Shown in pieces: positions 48,507 through 56,666 of a stretch of 64,000 nucleotides of DNA (the stretch's first letter is position 1; the number at the start of each line of letters is the position of its first letter). A program made the translations under genes and the position numbers. This DNA is from CAZBXD01 sp965216395. GTDB lineage: Bacteria > Pseudomonadota > Alphaproteobacteria > Micavibrionales > SZUA-601. Where the stretch lies: positions 310,001-374,000 of the forward strand of contig OZ244156.1 of NCBI GenBank assembly GCA_965216395.1, in the 5' to 3' direction. The notes beneath the pieces were generated by a model. That model had not been told where the DNA came from and searched no databases. It worked only from the letters and a program-made list of their open reading frames with translations.

Positions 48507-49351
48507 CAAATATAGAAATAAAGACGTTGAATGATGTAACAAGCTATATTGAAGGGATTCAAGATCCACTTCGTGAATATATGGTTTTACAAGGTGAGTA
48601 TCTTAGAGATGAAATAGAGAAGTATAAATCTCTGGCTAATAAAACAAGTGATACACCTCTTGATCATATTGTCCGTAATAAACATAGCCATGCAACGCAT
48701 GCTATCAGTTATGCTGAAACAACTAATATGAAACCGGAGATTCAATTTTTAGATGAGATACTAAAAAGTAAAGATTTTGTCGATGCGGTGCAATCGGCCT
48801 GTGCGTTTTATTTATGTGAAGAACCGATTGATATTGTTGAAATGAGTGATGATGAAAAAGGTATTTATCAGGATTTAGTAAAAGACAAAGACAATTACCA
48901 AGAGTCTCTGCAGTATTTAGAAACGGTAAAACAAAATAAGAAAAAATTTATGCAGCGCACTGGGACTACTATGTGTGTTTCTGTTCTTTTTACTGGTTTG
49001 GTTTTAGGTATTACCTATTTTAACGATATCATCGAAAATTTAAAAGAATCAGATAAGCCAGAAAATGGACCTTTAGTATTAATGGTGGGAATGGTTTTTA
49101 CAACGCTAGCTATTGTGGGAGTTTCTAAAGTTATATCTCATTTGGCTTATAAAGACAAAATTGCTGAGGCCAAAGAAAACAGCGCTGATTTAGGCCAAAA
49201 ATGGCAACAAAGAGAACCAAAATATAATACCCTTCGTGATCAGGAAAAGTTTATTCAAAAACAGCATAAAGAAAATCAAAAGTTATTTGCAAGGCAGGAA
49301 CGTGCTCAACAGGTTTCCTTAGCTTTGAACACGAATCCAAAAATTTCATAG
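48503..49351 (+). CDS. two-helix membrane protein with long polar flanks
   Basis: 282 aa from the ATG at 48503. An acidic helical domain (1-150) precedes two hydrophobic helices (GTTMCVSVLFTGLVLGITYF and VLMVGMVFTTLAIVGVSKVI), then a Lys/Gln-rich coiled tail of about 60 residues. Topology resembles effector-like or structural membrane proteins, but I recognise no family. Co-transcribed with the gene at 48126. It converges on the FemAB-like gene with a 6-base overlap. Confidence 0.6.
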   Translation: MTNIEIKTLNDVTSYIEGIQDPLREYMVLQGEYLRDEIEKYKSLANKTSDTPLDHIVRNKHSHATHAISYAETTNMKPEIQFLDEILKSKDFVDAVQSACAFYLCEEPIDIVEMSDDEKGIYQDLVKDKDNYQESLQYLETVKQNKKKFMQRTGTTMCVSVLFTGLVLGITYFNDIIENLKESDKPENGPLVLMVGMVFTTLAIVGVSKVISHLAYKDKIAEAKENSADLGQKWQQREPKYNTLRDQEKFIQKQHKENQKLFARQERAQQVSLALNTNPKIS

Positions 49352-50296
49352 CAGACCAAAGATTTTCGGCATATAGGTCCCCGCATAGGTGATAATATGC
49401 CCGCCTGTTCCGATCTTAAAACGGGTCAGCCCGGGAAGATCTTTATTATTAATGCCCCCTAAATCCAGATAGCGGATACCGCGTTCTTTAAGTGTTAACA
49501 TCGCACGCCATAATAAAAGGTTATGCGCGTTATATTGGCGTCCCGTATCATTTGACCATCCGATGTGATAGGTTGCGCTATTCCCATGGATGAGGAACAT
49601 CATACCAGCGATCCGCTCTTTTTTGAGATCAGCGCCTAATGTAAGAATAGGCTGATTATTCGGGGCGTTTTTAATAAACTGTGTTACGAAATCACTGGGC
49701 AGGGACCAATAGCGTCTTTCACGCCGTTGTGTTTTTTCCGCGTCAATCAGCCACTGGTACTGATCGGGGCTCTTACCGTATTTTTTGACAGTGATCGGGC
49801 TTTTTTCAGCCCGCACCAAAGCGTTGCGCCATTTGCCCTTTAATTGTTGGCGAAGTTTTTCTTGGGATAAGGATAAGTCAAGCCATATGGTAGAGGCACC
49901 GGTAATAACACGCCGATATTTTAGTATTTTATTATGGGGCAGATTGGTTAAATTTGATTCTAAAATAAATAGATGTCGTTTGATTGGGTGATGATTTTTA
50001 ATAAAATTAAGCACGGTTATTTTTTGATCATATGACAGATCTTTAAGCCATATTGGGCCTTTAAAACAGGCTAAAACCGGTATAAAATTTAGTAAACGAT
50101 ATTGAAAAAATTGGCATAGGGCGATGATATCGGTGTCTTTTTTTATAATGGCTTGGTATGTTGTGGCGTGGTAATCCATGAACGCCACACCATAAGCATG
50201 CGCTTGTTGCAAGGCGACGGGTTCAACGGATTTTTTAAGATCATCGTTCCAATTTTTACCTGTAACAGGGTTGGTATCTATTTTATTCCATGTCAT
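49346..50296 (-). CDS. FemAB/GNAT-type acyltransferase
   Basis: 316 aa from the ATG at 50296 (in-frame starts at 50308 and 50344 are possible). SLSQEKLRQQLKGKWRNALVRAEKSP and IDAEKTQRRERRYWSLPSDF belong to the FemAB-like GNAT fold, and YLDLGGINNKDLPGLTRFKIGTGG closes it, a motif common to lipid II peptidyltransferase-like proteins. It may transfer an aminoacyl or acyl group in cell-wall or polysaccharide assembly. The exact substrate is unknown. Confidence 0.75.
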   Translation of the reverse strand: MTWNKIDTNPVTGKNWNDDLKKSVEPVALQQAHAYGVAFMDYHATTYQAIIKKDTDIIALCQFFQYRLLNFIPVLACFKGPIWLKDLSYDQKITVLNFIKNHHPIKRHLFILESNLTNLPHNKILKYRRVITGASTIWLDLSLSQEKLRQQLKGKWRNALVRAEKSPITVKKYGKSPDQYQWLIDAEKTQRRERRYWSLPSDFVTQFIKNAPNNQPILTLGADLKKERIAGMMFLIHGNSATYHIGWSNDTGRQYNAHNLLLWRAMLTLKERGIRYLDLGGINNKDLPGLTRFKIGTGGHIITYAGTYMPKIFGLL

Positions 50297-50306
50297 AGTA
50301 AATGTC

Positions 50307-50510
50307 ATGAAAGTTAGAAAACAACAATCTGGTAAATCCGTCAAGACACTTGATCTAACCCCCCCTCAATTAACAAAATGGGGGGCGATTTATGTATTGA
50401 TATATGCTGGCTTACCGATTATCAGTATTTTACTTATAATCGATGTCGTGTTGTATTTGTATTTCAAATTTGTTCTGCATACATGTTACGGTATTTTGTG
50501 TTGGTTTTAA
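50307..50510 (+). CDS. small membrane protein divergent from the FemAB-like gene
   Basis: 67 aa beginning MKVRKQQSGKSVKTLDLTPP, then a helix QLTKWGAIYVLIYAGLP and a second, IISILLIIDVVLYLYFKFVL, ending with two cysteines. Basic N-terminus inside, two membrane passes. It starts 11 bases from the divergent gene start and overlaps the hybrid-kinase stop by 4 bases tail to tail. Coding quality is plausible but not certain. Confidence 0.5.
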   Translation: MKVRKQQSGKSVKTLDLTPPQLTKWGAIYVLIYAGLPIISILLIIDVVLYLYFKFVLHTCYGILCWF

Positions 50511-52834
50511 TTGAACGTATTTTTCAAACGCTCTATTTCAGAGCCAATCGCAGCGTATTCTTCTAAGGTTTTTTCAATTAAATCTGTTGATACATCCCCC
50601 GCATGTGCCGCATCTTGAACATCCTCTGCGGCATTCCCTAAACGTGGACAACAGGCCGATCGTGCGCCCCCTTTAAGTGAATGTGCTAAACCATATAATT
50701 TTTTAATATCACCATTTTTATGAGCGTTCTCTAAATCATGGATCTGGTCTTTCGTCATATCAATAAACATTTGAATCATTTCAAGTGCATTATGATCATA
50801 TTGACCAATTTGTTGTTCAATCATTTGAGGGTCAATGATCAGGGTTTGATCATCATCTTTATGATTTTGAACCGCTTGATTAGGATTGCCAGTGTTTACG
50901 TTGGCTTGATTTTTATTGTCTTTAAGCAAACCCCAACGAATAAGAAGCTGTCGCATTTGTCCTAAACTCACAGGTTTAAGTAAACATTCGTCAAAGCCAT
51001 ATTTTAGATAACTTTGTTGATGAACAAGTTGAACATCAGCCGTCATGGCAATAACGGGCATATGTTGATCTGTGTCTTTTTCTTTGTCACGGATGGCTTT
51101 CACCAAACCGTATCCATCCATTTCAGGCATGTGTAGATCGGTAATTAAAATACCATGTTCTTCTTTTTGTAAGATATCCCAGCCAATCTGGCCATTATTG
51201 GCAAAATCAGCCTCAATCCCAAGATTTTCTAACTGGCGTCTTACAACGTCTTGAACAGTTTCGTTATCTTCACAGACCAGTAAACGTTTTGGGCCCATAA
51301 GGTCAAAACTATCTGTTTGAATGGCTGCAGCCTTAACTGCTTCGCCCAAGCCCAAACGGCTGGCTGGTTTTGAGAGATATTTACCGCCTAAAAATTTACA
51401 AACCTGTTGAATGGAATAATCATCATGCACCGTATAGAGGATCAATCCCATAAAGGGGCGTGCCTTATTCATTTCCTTAAGCAGTTCAGCCCCCCAGCCA
51501 TCGGGTAAACCGTGATCGACAATTGCGACATCAAAAGGGCGGGCTAAAAATAATTCTCGTGCGTCTTGGCATGTTTTAACACTGGTGACATGTGCGCCCA
51601 TTGATTGGAGAGAAGATTGAATTTCTTTAGCACCACGAGGATGATCTTCAACACTTAAAATCGCTAAACCATGAAGATCAGGCAATTCGACATCTTGCTT
51701 TTCATTAGCTTCGGTTGTAGGAATTTCAAACCAGAATGTCGATCCAACCCCTTCTTGGCTTGTGACACCAATTTTACCATGCATCAGCTCAATCAAGCGT
51801 TGTGCAATAGATAATCCTAAACCTGTGCCGCCAAAGCGCCGTGTGGTCGAGTTATCCGCTTGGGTAAAAGGCTTAAAAAGCTTAGTTGCGACAGAATCAG
51901 ACATGCCAATACCTGTATCAGTGACTTCAAAGCGTAAAGCCAAACCATCATCGGGGACAGGGATGTGTTGTGCATTAACACCAATTTTAACTGTGATTCC
52001 CCCCTTTTCAGTAAATTTAAGGCCATTACCGATTAAATTAATCAAGATTTGTCTTAAACGTTTGGGGTCACCCATGACCACAAAGGGCACATTGTCATCA
52101 ATTTCCGCTTTTAAATAAAGGTCATTCTCAATTTTCTTGACCTCCATGGCTTCAATAATCCCATAGGTTAATGTGCGCAAGGGTACTTCAAAATGATCTA
52201 ATTCCATTTTTCCTGCATCGACTTTGGCTAGATCCAAAATATCATCAAGAATTTCTAACAAACCATTGGCTGATCCTTTGGCGATATTGATCATTTCATT
52301 AAGTTTGTCAGAAGGGTTTTCTTCACTCATTAATTCCAGCATACCGAAGATGGATTGCATCGGCGTACGGATTTCATGGCTCATTGTTGCAAGGAATGAT
52401 GACTTTGCCTCAGCCGCAGCATCGGCAAGCGCTGCTTCTTTTTGGGCGGCACGCTCACTTTTTTTACTATTTGTAACGTCATTAATCCATATGAAATGAG
52501 CCGTTTCATTGATAATTTCTGTCGGTTGTGCCCGAATTTCGAGCCAAGAATCCTCATCTTGATTAAGTCGCGTGACAATGCTTCTGCTTTCATGAGCTCT
52601 CTGAGGAAGGGGGATCAGCGTTTCACCTTCTTCATTGGTACATAAAATTTCAATCATCTGGAGCAAATCAGGTTGCCCACTGATGTCACTGGATAATAAT
52701 TTGATCAAAGATGGATTAGCGTATACAAGAGATGCATTGGTAAATCGGCCATCTGCTGTGCCTAAGATAACAGCCACACCAATCGGGCTATTATTAAAAA
52801 TAGTGTAAAAGCTTTCTGGTAGACTGGCTGACAC
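50507..52834 (-). CDS. hybrid sensor histidine kinase: PAS-HisKA-HATPase-REC-REC-Hpt
   Basis: 775-aa soluble kinase with a full phosphorelay in one chain, starting at a GTG. A PAS-like region (1-125) is followed by a coiled linker and HisKA with His153 in ATMSHEIRTPMQS. ATP-binding boxes are NLIGNGLKFTEKGG, DTGIGMSD and FGGTGLGLSIAQRL. REC1 (about 395-510) has the Asp in VAIVDHGLPDGWG; REC2 (about 518-640) has the Asp in LITDLHMPEMDGYG. The C-terminal Hpt has His in AHSLKGGARS. No membrane segments, so it senses a cytoplasmic cue. It is near, and divergent from, the pilus/divK/pleD block; DivK is a candidate partner by position only. Confidence 0.92.
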   Translation of the reverse strand: MSASLPESFYTIFNNSPIGVAVILGTADGRFTNASLVYANPSLIKLLSSDISGQPDLLQMIEILCTNEEGETLIPLPQRAHESRSIVTRLNQDEDSWLEIRAQPTEIINETAHFIWINDVTNSKKSERAAQKEAALADAAAEAKSSFLATMSHEIRTPMQSIFGMLELMSEENPSDKLNEMINIAKGSANGLLEILDDILDLAKVDAGKMELDHFEVPLRTLTYGIIEAMEVKKIENDLYLKAEIDDNVPFVVMGDPKRLRQILINLIGNGLKFTEKGGITVKIGVNAQHIPVPDDGLALRFEVTDTGIGMSDSVATKLFKPFTQADNSTTRRFGGTGLGLSIAQRLIELMHGKIGVTSQEGVGSTFWFEIPTTEANEKQDVELPDLHGLAILSVEDHPRGAKEIQSSLQSMGAHVTSVKTCQDARELFLARPFDVAIVDHGLPDGWGAELLKEMNKARPFMGLILYTVHDDYSIQQVCKFLGGKYLSKPASRLGLGEAVKAAAIQTDSFDLMGPKRLLVCEDNETVQDVVRRQLENLGIEADFANNGQIGWDILQKEEHGILITDLHMPEMDGYGLVKAIRDKEKDTDQHMPVIAMTADVQLVHQQSYLKYGFDECLLKPVSLGQMRQLLIRWGLLKDNKNQANVNTGNPNQAVQNHKDDDQTLIIDPQMIEQQIGQYDHNALEMIQMFIDMTKDQIHDLENAHKNGDIKKLYGLAHSLKGGARSACCPRLGNAAEDVQDAAHAGDVSTDLIEKTLEEYAAIGSEIERLKNTFN

Positions 52835-52897
52835 GAATTAAATCCAATCAATAACAATAATAATTTATGATCTTATTTTGATGATATAAATAAAGCC

Positions 52898-52912
52898 TTA
52901 ACCAATACTTAG
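52898..52912 (+). promoter_or_regulatory. CtrA-like box upstream of the pilus-type genes
   Basis: TTAA-CCAATAC-TTAG matches TTAA-N7-TTAA at seven of eight positions and has the favoured TTAACC half-site. It lies 46 bases before the CpaC-N-like gene, in the gap shared with the hybrid kinase. CtrA controls pilus genes in Caulobacter. Confidence 0.45.
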
Positions 52913-52958
52913 GATAATATAGGGCGGTTGTTTTTTTACTATTTTGGTATGTTTTTTC

Positions 52959-53594
52959 ATGAAAATAAGGTTTTGCTTTCTGGCGATTATGATGGCGTTT
53001 TTCGCACCTGTACAGATGTTAAATGCGCAACAAGCCATTCCACAAAGTGTTTCTGAAATGAATGCTTTGTCTAAGCCAAAATCTGAAAGAATATACGAAC
53101 CTACAAAGTCCCTACAAGTACCGGCTGTAAAGCATAAAATTAAGGTTGAGACAAAGACGATCCGTGTTTCGCCGAGTGAATCAAAAACAGTGTCATTATC
53201 GCGTGATGCGTCAACGGTTATTGTAGCTAACCCGATGCATGCAACTGTTTTCTTAGATACGCCACGTCAATTAGTCATCATGCCGCGCGCGCCTGGTGCT
53301 ACCCAAGTTAAAGTTTTGGATGATAAAGGGCACGTAATATTTGATAAAGGCGTATTGGTTGATGGGGCTAGTGATAACCATTTACGCATTCGTCGTATTT
53401 GTCATGGTGGAGATGAATGTGAACCGCAAACAATTTATTATTGTCCAGAGGGCAATTGCGCTGCAATATCTGTGCAAGAGGCACGGGCTATGCCAACTTA
53501 TTCAGCAGCGCCCACTATAGAGAGACAGCAAATCTCAAAAAATCCAGATGAAAAACTTGCGGATCCAGATGAAACTTTGGGAGGGGATTCGTGA
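52959..53594 (+). CDS. pilus-assembly N-terminal domain protein (CpaC-N-like)
   Basis: 211 aa from the ATG at 52959, with a signal peptide ending near MLNAQQ. The T2SS/T3SS pilus N-terminal domain (VETKTIRVSPSESKTVSLSRDASTVIVANP... ATVFLDTPRQLVIMPRAPGATQVKVLD) is the one that precedes the secretin barrel in CpaC/RcpA, but no secretin follows. Cysteines lie in RRICHGGDECEPQTIYYC. It is probably periplasmic. Its stop overlaps the next gene start (GTGA). Confidence 0.85.
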   Translation: MKIRFCFLAIMMAFFAPVQMLNAQQAIPQSVSEMNALSKPKSERIYEPTKSLQVPAVKHKIKVETKTIRVSPSESKTVSLSRDASTVIVANPMHATVFLDTPRQLVIMPRAPGATQVKVLDDKGHVIFDKGVLVDGASDNHLRIRRICHGGDECEPQTIYYCPEGNCAAISVQEARAMPTYSAAPTIERQQISKNPDEKLADPDETLGGDS

Positions 53595-54361
53595 TCAAAA
53601 AATATAGTTTTCTCATAACTCTTTCTTTTTTAATCATGGGGTGCACGCCTCATGGTTTAACGACACCTTATTCGAAAAAAGACTCAGCACTTGCTTTAAA
53701 AGAGGCATCACGTCAAGCCAGCATTGCTAAAACACCACAACAGGCGCTTAGCTATTATGAAACAGTGTATAATAAAAATCGTGGTGATCAGATGGTGGCC
53801 TATTCTTATGCGAAAGCGCTCAGAGGGGCAGGTTTCTATGACCGTGCAGTGCGTGTTTTAGATTCTCATTACATGGCGCGTGATGTGTCACAGGAAACAA
53901 TTTTTGAATATATTAAAAATCATATCGCTGCGGCACGTTTTCAAGAGGCACAGACATTGTTGCAAAAAAGAATCGATATAGAAACTTCTCAGCTGAAAAA
54001 ACAAATTATGCAACAATATCTGCAAGATGTTAAACAAGCACGTCTTGAAAGAACGATTGAGCCGGATCGCCCTGATTTTTCACAGATTGTTGTACATCCG
54101 GAATATCATCACCTTTTAGGGGTTGTTTATGATGCGCAAGGGCGTTTCTCTGAAGCTGAGAGGCAATTTAGAAAAGCCTTATCTGTAAATATAGCAAATG
54201 AAGCGGTTGTGAAAAATAACCTTGCCCTATCTTTGGCTCATCAAGGCCAAATAAAAGAGGCGATGCAACTGGTTTCACAGGCTTTTATTTTAAATCCAGA
54301 ACGGCCAGAAATTGCCCAAAATCTTGAATTGATTACGCGCTTATACCAAGAAAAAACATAA
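53591..54361 (+). CDS. TadD-like TPR lipoprotein
   Basis: 256 aa from a GTG. The N-terminus MIKKYSFLITLSFLIMGC has a lipobox (LIMGC), so it is a lipoprotein. TPR-like repeats fill the rest: QALSYYETVYNKNRGDQMVAYSYAKALR, then LLGVVYDAQGRFSEAERQFRKAL and NLALSLAHQGQIKEAM. TadD proteins help assemble Flp pili as outer-membrane accessory lipoproteins. Other tad genes are absent from the window, so this is an isolated pair. Confidence 0.82.
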   Translation: MIKKYSFLITLSFLIMGCTPHGLTTPYSKKDSALALKEASRQASIAKTPQQALSYYETVYNKNRGDQMVAYSYAKALRGAGFYDRAVRVLDSHYMARDVSQETIFEYIKNHIAAARFQEAQTLLQKRIDIETSQLKKQIMQQYLQDVKQARLERTIEPDRPDFSQIVVHPEYHHLLGVVYDAQGRFSEAERQFRKALSVNIANEAVVKNNLALSLAHQGQIKEAMQLVSQAFILNPERPEIAQNLELITRLYQEKT

Positions 54362-54382
54362 TTTTTATTTTTTGCTTATATC

Positions 54383-54395
54383 GATTCACTGAATC
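54383..54395. promoter_or_regulatory. paired GANTC sites upstream of divK
   Basis: GATTC-ACT-GAATC (54383-54395), two CcrM sites in inverted order within 13 bases, about 80 bases before the divK start. Hemimethylation after fork passage could modulate divK expression. Confidence 0.45.
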
Positions 54396-54473
54396 TTAAG
54401 GGGTATCAAGCGATGATGCTATATTCATTCGTTTATAAAAACTAAGTTAATCGAGATAAAGAGTTTATTTTTC

Positions 54474-54836
54474 ATGCCTAAGACCATATTGATCGTCGAA
54501 GATAACGAATTAAATATGAAATTATTTCAAGATTTGTTAGAAGCTCATGGTTATGAGACAATTCAAACGCGTAATGGTAAAGATGCTTTTGCCATGGCAA
54601 AACAGGAAAAACCAAATCTTATTTTGATGGATATTCAATTACCAGAAGTTTCCGGCTTGGAAGTGACAAAATGGATCAAAGATGATGAGAATATTAAACA
54701 TATCCCTGTCATTGCTGTTACAGCTTTTGCGATGAAGGGGGATGAGCAAAAAATCCTTGATGGCGGATGTGAAGATTATATCGCCAAACCCATTTCAGTG
54801 GCTAATTTTTTAGATACGGTACAGAAATACCTGTAA
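54474..54836 (+). CDS. divK: single-domain response regulator DivK
   Basis: 120-aa receiver domain without output. Asp53 lies in LILMDIQLPEVSGLE, the acidic pair in IVEDNELN, and the conserved Lys in CEDYIAKPISVANF. NELNMKLFQDLLEAHGYE is the DivK-type helix. In Caulobacter DivK phosphorylation state controls CtrA through the CckA pathway. It is followed by pleD as in many alphaproteobacteria. The upstream gap holds two GANTC sites. Confidence 0.94.
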   Translation: MPKTILIVEDNELNMKLFQDLLEAHGYETIQTRNGKDAFAMAKQEKPNLILMDIQLPEVSGLEVTKWIKDDENIKHIPVIAVTAFAMKGDEQKILDGGCEDYIAKPISVANFLDTVQKYL

Positions 54837-54875
54837 AGTAATCCAATATAATTAAAGACAATAAGGAGTGTCTCT

Positions 54876-56312
54876 ATGACAGCAAAAATTTTGGTGGTTG
54901 ATGACATTGCCCCCAATGTGAAGCTTTTGGAGGCCAAATTAACACGTGAATTTTTTAATGTCATCACGGCAATGAGTGGTGAAGAGGCCCTTGAAAAAAC
55001 CCATGAACATAAACCAGATGTGATATTGCTGGATATTATGATGCCAGGTATGGATGGTTTTGAAGTATGTCGTCGATTAAAAGCAGACCCAGAAACCATG
55101 CATATCCCCGTCGTTATGGTGACGGCGTTAACAGATGTGACTGATCGTGTGCGTGGCTTAGAAGTTGGCGCGGATGATTTTTTAAGTAAACCTGTTAATG
55201 ATATTGCGCTTATGTCGCGTATTCGTTCACTTGTGCGTTTGAAAATGACAATTGATGAATGGCGTTTGCGTGAGTCAACGGCTACATCTTTTGGTGTTTT
55301 ACAGCCTGATTCGATGTTGATGGATGAAAAAACCAGTGATGCAGATATTTTGCTGATTGAAGATAAAGCCCAAGAAGCACAAAAAATTATTGAAACATTA
55401 CAAAGAGATAACCACCAAGTCACCGTTGTTCAAGATGGACAACATGCGCTCAAACTTTGCCAACAAAAACAATATGAGTTGATTTTGGTTAATCTTAATC
55501 TTGAAAGCGAAGATGGTTTACGTCTTTGCTCACATTTGCGTTTAAACGGCATTACTAAACGGGTGCCCATCATCATGCTTTCACAACAAGAAGACATGAC
55601 ACGTATCGCTGCAGGGCTTGAATTTACTGGAGCGCATGATTATATTTTGCGCCCGATTGACCGCAATGAGTTGCGCGCCCGTGTTAAGACACAAATCCGT
55701 CGTCGGCGTTACCAAAAACGTTTGAAGAAAAATTACGAAGACAGCATATCTATGTCTTTAACAGATCCGCTCACAGGATTGTTTAATCGTCGTTATTTGA
55801 TGGCGCATATGCAAAAAATGTTGGATGAAGCCCGTGAAACAAAAAGGCCTTTATGTATTTTGATGTTTGATATTGATCATTTTAAAAATGTGAATGACAC
55901 TTATGGTCATGGTGTTGGCGATGAAGTGCTGATTGAGTTTTCAAAACGGTTGGGTGCTAATCTTCGTTCTTTTGATATGGCGGCGCGTTTGGGCGGGGAA
56001 GAATTTGTTATCTTACTTCCAAATGTTCATCGTGATGTTGCTTTTGAAATTGCATATCGTTTGCGTCGCTTAATCGCGGATGAGCCCTTCGCAGTTTCCG
56101 CACCAGAGGGACAAATATCCATTACAACCTCTATTGGGGGTTTGATTCTGGATGATGGTGAAGATGATGCTGAGCGCGCCATTGATCGTGTTGATAAATG
56201 CCTCTATCAAGCAAAAGATTCAGGGCGTGATTGTATCTATTTTGAAAAACTCGGGCTTATTTCACAAGCCAATGTTATGGCTGTCAGTAAAGAAAGTCCG
56301 CTTAAGGACTAG
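54876..56312 (+). CDS. pleD: diguanylate cyclase response regulator PleD
   Basis: 478 aa, REC-REC-GGDEF. REC1 has Asp53 in VILLDIMMPGMDG. REC2 (about 150-275) has lost its phospho-acceptor (LILVNLNLESEDG), as in the PleD adaptor receiver. The GGDEF domain has the active-site GGEEF in AARLGGEEFVILLP and the inhibitory I-site RSFD five residues before it, so product feedback by cyclic di-GMP is expected. AAGGAG precedes the ATG. It lies 39 bases after divK. It would drive stalk or surface attachment programmes. Confidence 0.95.
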   Translation: MTAKILVVDDIAPNVKLLEAKLTREFFNVITAMSGEEALEKTHEHKPDVILLDIMMPGMDGFEVCRRLKADPETMHIPVVMVTALTDVTDRVRGLEVGADDFLSKPVNDIALMSRIRSLVRLKMTIDEWRLRESTATSFGVLQPDSMLMDEKTSDADILLIEDKAQEAQKIIETLQRDNHQVTVVQDGQHALKLCQQKQYELILVNLNLESEDGLRLCSHLRLNGITKRVPIIMLSQQEDMTRIAAGLEFTGAHDYILRPIDRNELRARVKTQIRRRRYQKRLKKNYEDSISMSLTDPLTGLFNRRYLMAHMQKMLDEARETKRPLCILMFDIDHFKNVNDTYGHGVGDEVLIEFSKRLGANLRSFDMAARLGGEEFVILLPNVHRDVAFEIAYRLRRLIADEPFAVSAPEGQISITTSIGGLILDDGEDDAERAIDRVDKCLYQAKDSGRDCIYFEKLGLISQANVMAVSKESPLKD

Positions 56313-56317
56313 GCAAG

Positions 56318-56346
56318 AAAAAAGCTCCCAATAGGAGCTTTTTTTT
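56318..56346 (+). terminator. Rho-independent terminator after pleD
   Basis: AAAAAAGCTCC and GGAGCTTTTTT form an 11-bp stem around CAATA and end in a run of eight T. It ends the divK-pleD transcript. Confidence 0.9.
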
Positions 56347-56397
56347 AATCTTTTATGAACTTGTAGGACTAAAAGATTTATTCTAATTTTTTTAATC

Positions 56398-56595
56398 CTA
56401 CTTAAATTTGTTCTTCTTTTCTTCGAAAAGGACATGCGCACCAGGTTTGCCCGTTTTTTCGTTGATCGCACGTGGATCGTATTTTTTCTTTTTCAGTTTT
56501 TCAACTGTGTTGCGTGGGTTACGTTGGGTTAGGTAGTAATATCCAGTACCAGCACTGCTTTCAAGTTTAACAAGTGTTTGTGTTCTTTTAGCCAT
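56398..56595 (-). CDS. rpmG: 50S ribosomal protein L33 (bL33), zinc-free type
   Basis: 65 aa, MAKRTQTLVKLESSAGTGYYYLT and NPRNTVEKLKKKKYDPRA are diagnostic. No cysteine pairs are present, so it is the zinc-independent form. The C-terminal tail is longer than in E. coli (55 aa). It follows rnr on the same strand by 71 bases. Confidence 0.95.
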   Translation of the reverse strand: MAKRTQTLVKLESSAGTGYYYLTQRNPRNTVEKLKKKKYDPRAINEKTGKPGAHVLFEEKKNKFK

Positions 56596-56666
56596 TGTTA
56601 TAATTCCATTTAAAAAATAAATCTGCAGAGCAAGAACATAGTCTTTTTTTTGTCTGAGTCAAGGAA

